Assembly: GCA_045113315.1 (NCBI GenBank)
Contig: JBGUIX010000015.1
Location: forward strand, 1-64,000
Length of the DNA: 64,000 nt
Direction: 5' to 3'
DNA from: RUG13091 sp045113315
GTDB taxonomy: Bacteria > Bacillota_I > Bacilli_A > RFN20 > CAG-826
In this document: in pieces, positions 9,270 through 17,730 of the stretch
Numbering within the stretch: position 1 is the stretch's first letter
How the letters are laid out: every line of letters begins with the position of its first letter
Made by a program: the position numbers and the translations under genes
The notes under the pieces: model-generated
What the model was told of the DNA's origin: nothing
Databases searched by the model: none
Seen by the model: only the letters and a program-made list of their open reading frames with translations

Positions 9270-10709
9270 ATGAGATTTATTGATTATTGTAAACAACACA
9301 AACCTCAAATATTGAATGAATGGAATTCCAGCAAGAATGGTGTCCTTGATTCATCACTTTCATATGCTTCGCACAAAAAGTATTGGTTTATATGTTCTAA
9401 ATGTGGAACATCGTTTGAAACATCGCCACATAGCATAACCAATTCCAAATACAATTGTTGCCCTAAATGTTGGATTACTAATAGAGCTGAGGCTAGACAT
9501 GTAACGTCTTATAAGAAAAGAAGTTTGGCAAGCGTGGGTGGCATTCTTCTAGAAGAATTTGACGTTTCTAAAAATGGAATAAGCACTTCAGAAGTTTCTG
9601 CTAATACGAATAAAAAGTATTGGTGGAAATGTTCAATATGTGGACATGAATGGATGGCTTCTGTCAGTAATAGAATTAAAGGAACAGGGTGTCCACATTG
9701 CAATAAAATCACTCATACATCCTTTCCCGAGCAAGCTATTTATTATTACATAAAAAAAGAATACCCTGATGCCATTAACAGTGATAAACATCTTGGAATT
9801 GAATTAGATATATTTATTCCGTCATTGAATATTGCAATCGAATATGATGGCGAAGCATGGCATCAAAATATTAAAAAAGATGAAAAGAAAAACAATATCT
9901 GCGCTAAAAATAAAATTCTTCTTATTAGGATTAGAGAACAGAGCTGTTGGTTTTGGCCAGAGTCTACTTATTTAAAATGCATATCAAGTATATCTGGAGA
10001 TAATAATGAGTTAAGCGAGTCAATCAAAAGGTTATTTTTCGCTATAAGGAATGATTTACATGTTCCAGATATTGATGTTGTTAGAGATGAGAAAGAAATT
10101 CGAGCTGAATATATCAATGCAAAGGAAAATAACTCGTTAAAAATGAAATATCCAGATATAGCTAAAGAATGGGATTATGAGAAAAATAAGCCAGTGGTAC
10201 CTGAAAAAATAGATTATGGTTCTGGTACAAGATATTGGTGGATATGTTCTAAATGTGGGTATTCATTTGAAGCGAGCCTCAACAGCAGAACGTGTAGAGG
10301 TTCAGGGTGCCCTTCTTGCGCACATATTGTGGCCAATCCAGGTGTTACTGATTTAAAGACAAAAAGGCCTGATTTGATGGAAGAATGGGATTACGTTAAG
10401 AATAATAAACTTGGTCTTAATCCATCATGCTTATTACCATATTCAGAAAAGAAAGCGTGGTGGAAGTGCCGGGTGTGTGGTTATGAATGGTTTGCCATGA
10501 TTGGAAACAGAACGAGAGGACGTTCTTGCCCATTGTGCGCAAAAGAGAACCACAAAAGAAAGGTAAAGAATTTAGACACAGGTATGGTGTTTAACAGCGC
10601 AAATGAAGCCGGGAAATACTACGGCAAAGAAAAGAATCATCACATAAATGAATGTTGCCAAGGCAAAACAAAAAGCGCTCTTGGATACAGATGGAAGTAT
10701 ATTGACTAG
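9270..10709 (+). CDS. Zinc-ribbon (DUF4379-type) endonuclease with NUMOD1-like tail
   Basis: A 479-residue protein built from repeated treble-clef zinc modules of the DUF4379 type (ILNEWNSSKNG...YWFICSKCG...CCPKC; KYWWKCSICGHEW...GCPHC; RYWWICSKCGYSF...GCPSC; AWWKCRVCGYEW...CPLC). Between the second and third lies a Vsr/DUF559-like PD-(D/E)XK domain (FPEQAIYYYIKKEYP...LDIFIPSLNIAIEYDGEAWH). The C-terminus, VKNLDTGMVFNSANEAGKYYG, resembles NUMOD1 motifs of homing endonucleases. This suggests a free-standing mobile nuclease rather than a restriction enzyme. It follows the helicase gene after 44 nt and ends at its own terminator. Confidence 0.8.
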   Translation: MRFIDYCKQHKPQILNEWNSSKNGVLDSSLSYASHKKYWFICSKCGTSFETSPHSITNSKYNCCPKCWITNRAEARHVTSYKKRSLASVGGILLEEFDVSKNGISTSEVSANTNKKYWWKCSICGHEWMASVSNRIKGTGCPHCNKITHTSFPEQAIYYYIKKEYPDAINSDKHLGIELDIFIPSLNIAIEYDGEAWHQNIKKDEKKNNICAKNKILLIRIREQSCWFWPESTYLKCISSISGDNNELSESIKRLFFAIRNDLHVPDIDVVRDEKEIRAEYINAKENNSLKMKYPDIAKEWDYEKNKPVVPEKIDYGSGTRYWWICSKCGYSFEASLNSRTCRGSGCPSCAHIVANPGVTDLKTKRPDLMEEWDYVKNNKLGLNPSCLLPYSEKKAWWKCRVCGYEWFAMIGNRTRGRSCPLCAKENHKRKVKNLDTGMVFNSANEAGKYYGKEKNHHINECCQGKTKSALGYRWKYID

Positions 10710-10735
10710 TGGCGTAAATTGCCGCTTTTCTTTTA
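10708..10735 (+). terminator. Rho-independent terminator overlapping the stop codon
   Basis: AGTGGC pairs with GCCGCT across 7 nt and is followed by a T-rich run; the stem starts inside the stop codon. Confidence 0.65.
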
Positions 10736-11018
10736 TCCGTCGTCGTGATATGCTTTTGTGGTAAATAATACCACTTTTATATAATATCAATTATTATATA
10801 AGTTAAATGTCTTGCACCCAGTATTAAGGAATATGTTTTTATTATTCAATATGGTTTCGTTATTGTGCCTCGTTAAATATGTAATAAGGTCTTAATTAGC
10901 GTAATCTTAAATTGAATCAATCACACAGCGATTCAAAAATCCAAATAAGAGTAATTATGTGATGGTTAAAATTGTTAGTCTATTTGTAATTTGCTACAAT
11001 AAATAAAAAGGAATTGTT
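10736..11018 (+). promoter_or_regulatory. Leader with diverged repeat copy 3 and promoter of the restriction-modification locus
   Basis: GTGGTA-aataa-TACCAC (about 10758-10774) is a small palindrome. At 10815-10840 GCACCCAGTATTAAGGAATA plus TGTTTTTA is a diverged copy of the dispersed repeat. TTGTTA (10972-10977), a 17-nt spacer and TACAAT (10995-11000) make a good promoter just before the AAAGGA site of the next gene. Confidence 0.5.
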
Positions 11019-11913
11019 ATGCCAGATGTTGATAAAGCAGTGAGATTGCTCACTCACGCGTGTACTTCTTATTTTCATAATCAAAGCGAATCGTATAAAA
11101 GGTCAGTAATATCTGAATTTGTTGATTTACCAGATGCTAATAAACCATCTGAAATTCGAGGAAAAACACCTCATCAAATTTATGATTATTTTAATCGATT
11201 ATATTGTGATGTTGTTGAAGCCATATCTGATACTTTTGAATGCGATGTAGTAGAACTAAGAGAAGATAGCAATAATAATAAAATTGGATCAGATTTAATC
11301 GCCACAATTCGGTATGGCAATTATATTAAAGAAGAGAAGATTGAACTAAAATTTGGAAAAGAAACATTGAAAGCGATAGGACTAGAAACTTTTGACAAAA
11401 TATTTGTAGTCGATTTTGAAAAAGGGTTCTTTACTGAGACATTTGCTGAAGTTAAAAACAATCAAAGAGACTTTGCTTATAATCATCCGGGTAATGTCAA
11501 TATGCTTATTTCAAATTTGGAAAAACAACTACTACCTATTATAAATAAAAGCAACGAAATGGTTAAAAATGGTCATTTAAGAATTAATTCTAATGAAATT
11601 GCTTCACAACTGTCTGGTACCGGTTCAATCGACAGTAATAAGATTGTTGATATTCCAACTAAGCTTTTTGTTAATTGGAACTCAATAAACGTTTCGGAAA
11701 AACTTGATATGTCAGGTGACTGGAAAATTATTGAAATTAGTCCCTCAAAAGAAAAAAGGAGCGAGAATTAATTTTATAGTGAGTAACGGTAAAGTTGAGG
11801 CCAAATTTTTGCTTCATTGGAAAAATACGTTAAATTTCTGTGGAATTGATTATCCACCCAAAACCGGTATAAATACCTATTGCTTTAATGTTTGGGCATG
11901 GAGGGTAAAATAA
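11019..11913 (+). pseudogene. Putative type II restriction endonuclease, frameshifted
   Basis: The first frame (11019-11771, 250 aa) contains SDLIATIRYG followed by KIELKFGKET, a PD-(D/E)XK-like pattern. It stops just after a run of six A (11752-11757). From there the +1 frame reads on without a break to 11913 (KGARINFIVSNG...EAKFLLHWKN...), a plausible enzyme C-terminus. That second frame's TAA overlaps the ATG of the methyltransferase (TAATG, 11911-11915), as expected for a coupled gene. One extra A in the run would explain everything, so this is an inactivated gene, a phase-variable gene, or a sequencing error. The restriction role is inferred from context and motif. Confidence 0.7.
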
Positions 11914-12851
11914 TGGAATATAGTTCAAAAGGAACAAAAAAAATAAAAGATAGCAATAACAATAATAAAAAATTAGATAAATTTTATACTAATTCGGACA
12001 TCGTTGATAAAGTCATTAATTACTTAATTAATTTATTTGCCGATAATAGCATTGATATAAACAAATATTCATTTTTAGAACCATGTGCAGGCGGAGGAGC
12101 ATTTTTGAATGGCTTGGAAAAAGCGTTGCCTAAAACCAAATGTGTTTCATTTGATATCGCTCCAGAAGATCCACGAATAAAAAAAGCAGATTTTTTAAGC
12201 ATAGAACATCACTTCAATCCTAATCTTATTACTATTGGAAACCCCCCTTTTGGATATAAGGGCGATTTAGCCTGTTCTTTTATCAATACATGTTCAGAGT
12301 GGGGTCCAATCGTTGTATTTGTTTTACCAATTCAATTTAGAAGATTTAATATTCAAAAACATATTTACCCTAATTTGAAATTGATTTATTCTTCAGAAGA
12401 TCTTCCTAAGAACTCTTTTAATTTAGAAGGGAAAAAATATGATGTGAATTGTTTGTTTCAAATTTGGGTAGATAAGTTTTCTGGATTATTTGAAAACTAT
12501 GAGGATTTAAGACTTTTAAAACCTCTTCCAAATAAACATGAAGATTTTAAATTGTTTATTCACAACAACACTATGGAGACACTTAAATATTTTGATAAAG
12601 AAAAATATTGTTGGGATTTTGCTGTCGCAAGGCAAGGCTTCTATGACTATTCTAAAAGGATTACAAATCCAAAAGAGCTTCAGCAACATGTCCAATATTT
12701 ATTTGTGAAATATGTTAATCCTGTTTCAAAAAAAGTTTTTGATCACATAGATTTTGAAAAATTATCACATGTAAATACAGCAATACTTGGGTATTCAAAT
12801 ACAGATGTTGTTGCTGAATACATTCGTGTTAAAAATGAATTAAAATTATAA
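11913..12851 (+). CDS. DNA adenine methyltransferase (type II-like)
   Basis: A 312-residue amino-methyltransferase. Motif I is LEPCAGGGAFL (about residue 50), binding S-adenosylmethionine, and the catalytic motif IV is GNPPFG (about residue 100), typical of N6-adenine or N4-cytosine enzymes. No separate target-recognition domain stands out beyond the C-terminal half. ATG 11913 is chosen over TTG 11892 because GGAGGG lies 7 nt upstream and the ATG overlaps the stop of the preceding reading frame. It should protect the host DNA from the neighbouring nuclease(s). The recognition sequence cannot be read from the window. Confidence 0.88.
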   Translation: MEYSSKGTKKIKDSNNNNKKLDKFYTNSDIVDKVINYLINLFADNSIDINKYSFLEPCAGGGAFLNGLEKALPKTKCVSFDIAPEDPRIKKADFLSIEHHFNPNLITIGNPPFGYKGDLACSFINTCSEWGPIVVFVLPIQFRRFNIQKHIYPNLKLIYSSEDLPKNSFNLEGKKYDVNCLFQIWVDKFSGLFENYEDLRLLKPLPNKHEDFKLFIHNNTMETLKYFDKEKYCWDFAVARQGFYDYSKRITNPKELQQHVQYLFVKYVNPVSKKVFDHIDFEKLSHVNTAILGYSNTDVVAEYIRVKNELKL

Positions 12852-13049
12852 TTTTTTGGTTTTTAAAAGATTATATTGTCTTTTCCATCCTTTAGGAGGA
12901 GTTGTGCAAATATGCGATTCGTTATAAAGACCGCATGTATCATTCATACAATTCTTACATATTTCAGGATTGTATGCTCTGCAACCATAAGTTTGCGTTT
13001 CCGTATCTAATGCGCAAAGAGGATCGTTTCTGTTAATATGATACTTCAT
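12846..13049 (-). CDS. Small cysteine-rich protein, probably zinc-binding
   Basis: A 67-residue reading frame on the minus strand between the methyltransferase and the second nuclease gene. It overlaps the end of the methyltransferase by 6 nt. It has six cysteines in a spaced pattern (DPLCALD, YGCRAYN, EICKNCM, TCGLY, HICTTPP) and ends in PPKGWKRQY, which looks like a structured zinc-binding protein rather than a chance frame. There is no good ribosome binding site. It is likely real but I do not recognise a named family. Confidence 0.5.
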   Translation of the reverse strand: MKYHINRNDPLCALDTETQTYGCRAYNPEICKNCMNDTCGLYNESHICTTPPKGWKRQYNLLKTKKL

Positions 13050-13096
13050 ACAAGAAAGTATATAATTTAATAAAAAGTTTTGTAAGGATAAAATGT

Positions 13097-13819
13097 ATGA
13101 GTGAATTGGTAAAATTTTTAAAAGATGTCAGTGAAAATAGATCATCTTTATTACAGGCACAAAATGGTGAAACTTGTGAACAGTTATTTCGTGGCAAACT
13201 TAAAACTTATTTTGTTGACATGTCCGCTTCTGATGATGAAAATATTCTAAATTTCAAGAAAAGCATCAAAAATAAAATATTAAACAAGAACGGTCCTAGC
13301 GTTATCGAAAATACTTTATATAAGAATACTCAAAATGGGATGTATAAGGACTTTTTTATTGCACAACCCTATGGGACCCAAAATTACCCTGATTTTCTTA
13401 TTTTTACCAGTTTCAGAGTTTTTTCAATTGAGATAAAGTATTCCACAAAGAAGTCTGTTAGGCCTATGTGGAATTCCAATCTACCTAAAATGGATGGAAT
13501 CTATTTTTTTGGTTGCTATAGATTAAAACAATTGACTTTTTTCAGAGGCGAAGACATGTTGCCATTCAAGGAAAGAGAAACACTTTTAAATATATGGGAT
13601 ATGTTGGAAAAGAAGAAAAAAGACTGGGACAAAACATTCAAAAGAGGAATTAAAACCAAAGAGTTTGAAAATGAATATGGTTTTGGACCTTATATTAGAA
13701 AGGCCTATTCACAATCAAAAGAGTTCAATAAACACGCTACTATTAATCTTTTTGACAATCCAAAAAAATCTCAATTGGAGAATAAAGTCATAGAGTTTGT
13801 TGAAGAAAAAGACAAATAG
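13097..13819 (+). CDS. Putative type II restriction endonuclease
   Basis: A 240-residue protein with a clear PD-(D/E)XK core: NYPDFLIFTSFRVFSIEIKYS (about residues 98-118), with the catalytic Asp in PDF and Glu-Lys in EIK. It is followed by MWNSNLPKMDGIYFFGCY, a layout common in type II enzymes. AAGGA lies just upstream of the ATG. It sits downstream of the methyltransferase, so the locus has two nuclease-like genes and one methyltransferase. This intact one is the better candidate for the active restriction enzyme. Target site unknown. Confidence 0.7.
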   Translation: MSELVKFLKDVSENRSSLLQAQNGETCEQLFRGKLKTYFVDMSASDDENILNFKKSIKNKILNKNGPSVIENTLYKNTQNGMYKDFFIAQPYGTQNYPDFLIFTSFRVFSIEIKYSTKKSVRPMWNSNLPKMDGIYFFGCYRLKQLTFFRGEDMLPFKERETLLNIWDMLEKKKKDWDKTFKRGIKTKEFENEYGFGPYIRKAYSQSKEFNKHATINLFDNPKKSQLENKVIEFVEEKDK

Positions 13820-13871
13820 AATTGATATTTATAATAAAAGTAAGAAAAATTACTTTTGTGAATAAAAATAA

Positions 13872-13889
13872 TGTTCTTATATAAGTACA
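13872..13889. promoter_or_regulatory. Palindromic operator site 1 (TGTNC-N8-GTACA)
   Basis: TGTTC-TTATATAA-GTACA, about 60 nt upstream of the WYL-type regulator. Same half-sites and same 8-nt spacing recur at 15490, 23011 and 26953. Confidence 0.55.
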
Positions 13890-13950
13890 AAAAAATAATG
13901 TTTTGTTATGGCTTATAAACTTCTATATCATTAGAAGTGGAGGTAGATAT

Positions 13951-15273
13951 ATGGCTATTTCAGATACTAGAATTCATAACATAGAATTATTACTTACGTT
14001 AGATTATTTATTAAAACATACAGATGAGAATCATCCTGCGACTCAACAAGAGATATGTAAACACGCGATTAAATATGGACTTAAATATGATCCTAAAGCC
14101 ACTAAAGGCAATGATGTAAGAAGACAACGTATTGGAGAATGTTTAAAGTTTTTAAGTGAGATCTGCGGTAAATTTCCTGATGATACACCTTTTATTTTAG
14201 AAACTACTGATTCTGGTAAATATTATATTGATCAAAGACAAGGTCTTCATGATTTACAAGTGGCCAAGATACTTGCCGCTATTAAAAATGATAGATATAC
14301 AAAAGATGAAGATGCTTCTTTTTTAATAGATAAAGTATTAGATGCTTGTTCAACAAGTGAATATAACCGAGCAGAGATAAAAAGAATATATAAAGAATTA
14401 ATACGTAGTGTTAGAAAATACGATAGTGAAACAATACGTAAGATAAATCTTATTGAAAAAGCTTATAAAGAAAGCAAATCAATTCTAGTTAGACATAGTG
14501 TTAATGATCCTAAACGTCATGTCATTGTAGATTATGATTTCTTATATCGTGTTTATCTAGTTAAAGAATATAACCACGAATTATATGCTTTGTTAATTCC
14601 AGTGGGCCAACTCAATGTTAATGAAAAGATTGGTAGATTAGTTTTCTTTAATAACTATATATTCGAGCCTATTAGTAAGATTAATATCCCCAACATAGAA
14701 GCGAGACAATTACTTTGTACTGACGAAAAGAATAGAGATTTCAATGAACTATTTAGAAAAGCTAATCCTTTATTGGCGAAGAAATATCATACTATAGATG
14801 AAATGTTAGAAAAAACCATTCTTCCTAAAGGTGGTAAGTCATGTATTGTTTCTTTCTATTTCCATCTTGGATTAAAAGATATATTAAGAAGATCTTTTGA
14901 AAACTACTTTAATGAAGAATTCAGATATCAAGAAACTGCATTAATAAAAGGAGTGGAATCCACTATAAAAGATGTGGTTCAAGGCATGGATAATTGGGTT
15001 ATTATAACGGATGAAAATAAAGATCTAAAACCAACACATGGCTTAGTTAATCTATATGTGGATAATAAAGCGTTCAAATCATGGTTATTATCTGATCCAC
15101 ATGGAGAAGGTAATTTCTCTATTATGGATATGATTACTTTAATCAAACCGACTTCTTTACATGAAGAAATCGCTAATTACTATAAGAAGAGATTAATAAA
15201 AGAGATTAACTATTTAAGTGAAAATTCAAAGGATGAATTATACGATGCACTCATACAAAACAATAAAAAATAA
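13951..15273 (+). CDS. WYL-type transcriptional regulator
   Basis: A 440-residue protein with an N-terminal winged helix-turn-helix (IHNIELLLTLDYLLKHT..PATQQEICKHAI) and a long C-terminal region consistent with a WYL sensor domain (VIVDYDFLYRVYLVKEYNHELYALLIPV). WYL regulators such as BrxR/CapW control defence loci and respond to nucleic acids or nucleotides; that role here is inference. ATG 13951 is preferred over 13903 because GGAGGT lies 6 nt upstream. A palindrome in its own promoter is shared with three downstream operons, so it is the best local candidate for a regulon-wide repressor. Confidence 0.72.
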   Translation: MAISDTRIHNIELLLTLDYLLKHTDENHPATQQEICKHAIKYGLKYDPKATKGNDVRRQRIGECLKFLSEICGKFPDDTPFILETTDSGKYYIDQRQGLHDLQVAKILAAIKNDRYTKDEDASFLIDKVLDACSTSEYNRAEIKRIYKELIRSVRKYDSETIRKINLIEKAYKESKSILVRHSVNDPKRHVIVDYDFLYRVYLVKEYNHELYALLIPVGQLNVNEKIGRLVFFNNYIFEPISKINIPNIEARQLLCTDEKNRDFNELFRKANPLLAKKYHTIDEMLEKTILPKGGKSCIVSFYFHLGLKDILRRSFENYFNEEFRYQETALIKGVESTIKDVVQGMDNWVIITDENKDLKPTHGLVNLYVDNKAFKSWLLSDPHGEGNFSIMDMITLIKPTSLHEEIANYYKKRLIKEINYLSENSKDELYDALIQNNKK

Positions 15274-15339
15274 ATTTTAACAGTAGTTAATTTTTGTCAA
15301 GACTTGTAATTATCATTTTCTATTACCATAATATATAGC

Positions 15340-15425
15340 GTCATAAAGAGAACGGCGAGGGACAAGCCCGTTGACCCGTCAGCAACTTACTCAAGTGAGC
15401 AAAGTGCTAAAGCTTGTGCGATGAC
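15340..15425 (+). ncRNA. SAM-I-like (S-box) riboswitch aptamer 1
   Basis: The S-box signature is visible in order: CATAAAGAG, GGCGAGGGACAAGCCCGTTG, ACCCGTCAGCAAC, a variable hairpin, GTGCTAAAGCTTGTGCGATGA. ACAAGC pairs with GCTTGT (the P2 extension), and P1 is GTCAT/ATGAC. The 3' side of P1 (GCGATGA, 15418-15424) is also complementary to TCATCGC in the following terminator, the usual anti-terminator arrangement. SAM binding should favour termination. The downstream operon has no evident methionine genes. Confidence 0.7.
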
Positions 15426-15436
15426 TTATTTTATTT

Positions 15437-15468
15437 TGCTCATCGCGAAATGCGGTGAGCATTTTTTA
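15437..15468 (+). terminator. Riboswitch-controlled terminator 1
   Basis: TGCTCATCGC pairs with GCGGTGAGCA (one G-T pair), then TTTTTT. The 5' arm can instead pair with the 3' strand of the aptamer P1. Confidence 0.8.
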
Positions 15469-15487
15469 TCCCCAATCTTCTCAAAGC

Positions 15488-15509
15488 TATGTACGCATAC
15501 AAGTACATA
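15488..15509. promoter_or_regulatory. Palindromic operator site 2
   Basis: TATGTAC-GCATACAA-GTACATA, perfect 7-bp arms and an 8-nt spacer, 150 nt before the 15663 gene. It is the best copy of the four related sites. The rest of 15469-15662 shows no gene. Confidence 0.6.
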
Positions 15510-15662
15510 ACTAATCAATTGAGAAACACACATGTAATTGCGTTTTATAGTAATTACGAAGCTAAGCTAGAAACTTATCTTCAATCGTTCTTTGAAAACT
15601 AAATAATTAACCGCGCCAATACCTTACTTTACCTATTTTTATTTAGAAAGAGAAATGATGAA

Positions 15663-16274
15663 ATGAATTGTTTAAACTATGACAACAAAGAAAAGTACAT
15701 CAGTGAAATAAATAAGCTGAATGATAAAGAAAAAAGAGAACAATATGAATTATCATCAGCGATAATTAATCACATTGAATATGACTATAACCTATTAAAA
15801 GCTACAATCTATTTAAAGTTCCTATTACCTATTAGAAATTTTTTAAGAAAAAACATATCAATAGATGATTTAAAAAAAGCCGTGTATGACTGTTTTAACT
15901 ACTGTATTGATAACAATTCTTACTTCTTACATTTTCATAGCAGTATCGAAGATAAGAATGAATTTGAATATGTAGAAAAACGTGAAGATTCTCCGATAGA
16001 AATTATTGATGGTTTGATTGATTATTTATATGACGAGACACACAAAAATTATGATAGATTGATGAATTTATATGTGTCATTTAAAGAGTTCTCAAATTAT
16101 GTTTTTAGAAAACTATCCACGTCACATAAAAATTTTGAAAATCAAATACAAAAATTTGAAAAAGAAAATCATATAAAAACCGGCGAAGACATCTACCACA
16201 CTCTACAAAGTGTGTTTAAAAGAACAATCTTCGAAATATTTTTAATCGAAGAAGTTAACCATGAAGAAAGATAA
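15663..16274 (+). CDS. Hypothetical protein preceding the FtsH-like protease (paralogue of 23099 protein)
   Basis: A 203-residue, mostly helical, charged protein of unknown function with no membrane segment. Its opening MNCLNYDNKEKYISEINKL matches the opening of the 23099 product (MNCFNFNNKQSYMDYVQSL), and both continue with similar helices (LLPIRNFLRKN against VIPTLKSIARK; PIEIIDGLIDYLYDE against SIQIIENTYNQITSE). In each case the next gene is a P-loop ATPase relative of a cell protein (FtsH-like here, FtsK-like there). It may be an adaptor or partner for that ATPase; this is inferred only from the repeated pairing. It lies downstream of the S-box element and operator 2. Confidence 0.65.
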   Translation: MNCLNYDNKEKYISEINKLNDKEKREQYELSSAIINHIEYDYNLLKATIYLKFLLPIRNFLRKNISIDDLKKAVYDCFNYCIDNNSYFLHFHSSIEDKNEFEYVEKREDSPIEIIDGLIDYLYDETHKNYDRLMNLYVSFKEFSNYVFRKLSTSHKNFENQIQKFEKENHIKTGEDIYHTLQSVFKRTIFEIFLIEEVNHEER

Positions 16275-16293
16275 AAGAAAAGAGGTACCAAAA

Positions 16294-17706
16294 ATGACAG
16301 AAAACAAAAAACACTTATTAGAAGATAACTATGATGTTATCGAAACAGATGACGAAGAAGAAGTAGTAATAAAATATCTTAATGGCCGTCCTTATGTAAT
16401 AAACGAAGATGGGGAAGTCATTTTTAAAGATAATGTTCCATCATACGAATTAATCTATGCTTCTAAATTAAAAGAAGATGAAAAGCCCCTTGGTAATGTC
16501 ATTGGCCACGAGAATCAAAAGAAAGAACTTCTTTCTGTGATTGACTGGTTTAAACATTCCAAAGAATTAAAAGCTAAAGGTGTTTCAATTCCTAAAGGAG
16601 TTGTCCTCTTTGGTGCCCCTGGAAATGGTAAATCATTATTAATTAAAGAGATTATTAGATGCTGCGAAGCCCCGGTATTTATTTTTCAAGGTGAACAAAT
16701 AAATGTTGTTGGTGGAATTGTTGAAACATTTAAAAAAGCTCGAGAAGCCGGGCACGCTATTATTGTCTTTGATGAATTAGATTTACTTATTAATAGAGAA
16801 AGAAGAGTGGTAAGAGCCCTTCAAGAAAATCTTGATGGTGTTGAATCTAACGATGACATTTTAGTGTTAGCAGCGACAAATTATCTTGATGAAATTCCCC
16901 AACCATTATTAAGAAATGGTCGATTAGAAAAACTTATTAAAATTCCATATCCAACTGGTGAAGAAGCTCTAGAATTATTCAAAAAGCACTGTAAAGAATT
17001 CAAAGTAACATTACCAGAAGATTTCGATGATGAAGAAGTAGCTTTATCACTTAATGGAATTACTTGCGCTGGCGTTAAAGCAGTAGTGAACGATATTGTT
17101 TTAAGAAATGGTTTCGAAAATATCACTAGTGAGATGATTGATAATTCTATTTATAACATCACAGATAGAGTGAAAGATGCTCCTGAAGAAGATAATTTAG
17201 AAGTTGCTATCCACGAAGCTGGTCACGCTGTTGTTGCTAAATCATATCCACAATATTTTCTAATCAATAGACTTAATATTTCAGGGGCAAGTGGTGAATT
17301 TCACGCTAAAGAAGTTGAGAAAGATTTCTGGCCTTATGAAAAAGTGATTGCCGACATCAAAGTTTCGATGGCGGGCATCCTTGCTCAAAAGATTATCTGT
17401 GGTAGAGGTTCAAGAGGTTGCGATAGCGATTTACAAAGAGCAAGAATCAATGCTTACAATATGCTTAATATGTGTGGTTATTCATCTTGCGCTGAAACAC
17501 TCCCTGTCATTAGACAAGGCGCTAGAACCGAAACTTCCATTAAGCGCAGAAAGATGGAAAAGAAGATTGAAAAACTTCTTAAAAAGTGTGAGAAAGAAAC
17601 ATCTAAATACATCAAAGAACACAAGAGTCAAATCAATGCGCTTGGTAAGCTTCTCTTTGAGAAGAAACATCTTAAATCATCAGAAATCCTATCCTGTCTT
17701 GGGTAG
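16294..17706 (+). CDS. Soluble FtsH-like AAA+ metalloprotease
   Basis: A 470-residue FtsH relative without the two N-terminal membrane segments of true FtsH. The AAA+ module has GAPGNGKS (about 107-114), IIVFDELD (about 156-163) and LAATNYLDEIPQPLLRNGRLEK (sensor and second region). The M41 peptidase follows: zinc motif HEAGH (about 307-311) and the third-ligand region GSRGCDSDLQRAR. Active-site residues look intact. True FtsH is about 600-700 residues and membrane bound, so this one is shorter and cytoplasmic. I prefer ATG 16294 (AGAGGT upstream) to ATG 16261, which overlaps the preceding gene. The N-terminus is acidic (VIETDDEEEVVIKYL). Confidence 0.85.
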   Translation: MTENKKHLLEDNYDVIETDDEEEVVIKYLNGRPYVINEDGEVIFKDNVPSYELIYASKLKEDEKPLGNVIGHENQKKELLSVIDWFKHSKELKAKGVSIPKGVVLFGAPGNGKSLLIKEIIRCCEAPVFIFQGEQINVVGGIVETFKKAREAGHAIIVFDELDLLINRERRVVRALQENLDGVESNDDILVLAATNYLDEIPQPLLRNGRLEKLIKIPYPTGEEALELFKKHCKEFKVTLPEDFDDEEVALSLNGITCAGVKAVVNDIVLRNGFENITSEMIDNSIYNITDRVKDAPEEDNLEVAIHEAGHAVVAKSYPQYFLINRLNISGASGEFHAKEVEKDFWPYEKVIADIKVSMAGILAQKIICGRGSRGCDSDLQRARINAYNMLNMCGYSSCAETLPVIRQGARTETSIKRRKMEKKIEKLLKKCEKETSKYIKEHKSQINALGKLLFEKKHLKSSEILSCLG

Positions 17707-17709
17707 GAT
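17686..17709 (+). other. Intergenic hairpin inside the operon
   Basis: ATCCTATCC pairs with GGGTAGGAT around the stop codon of the protease gene, without a T run. It may mark an RNA processing point or shield the 3' end. Confidence 0.4.
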
Positions 17710-17730
17710 CTCTGATAAGGAGAATCATAC

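Noticed and set aside
11748..11760. Classical -1 slippery site (A AAA AAG) in the restriction gene
   Set aside because: The downstream frame needs +1 (or -2), not -1, so the run is better read as an indel.
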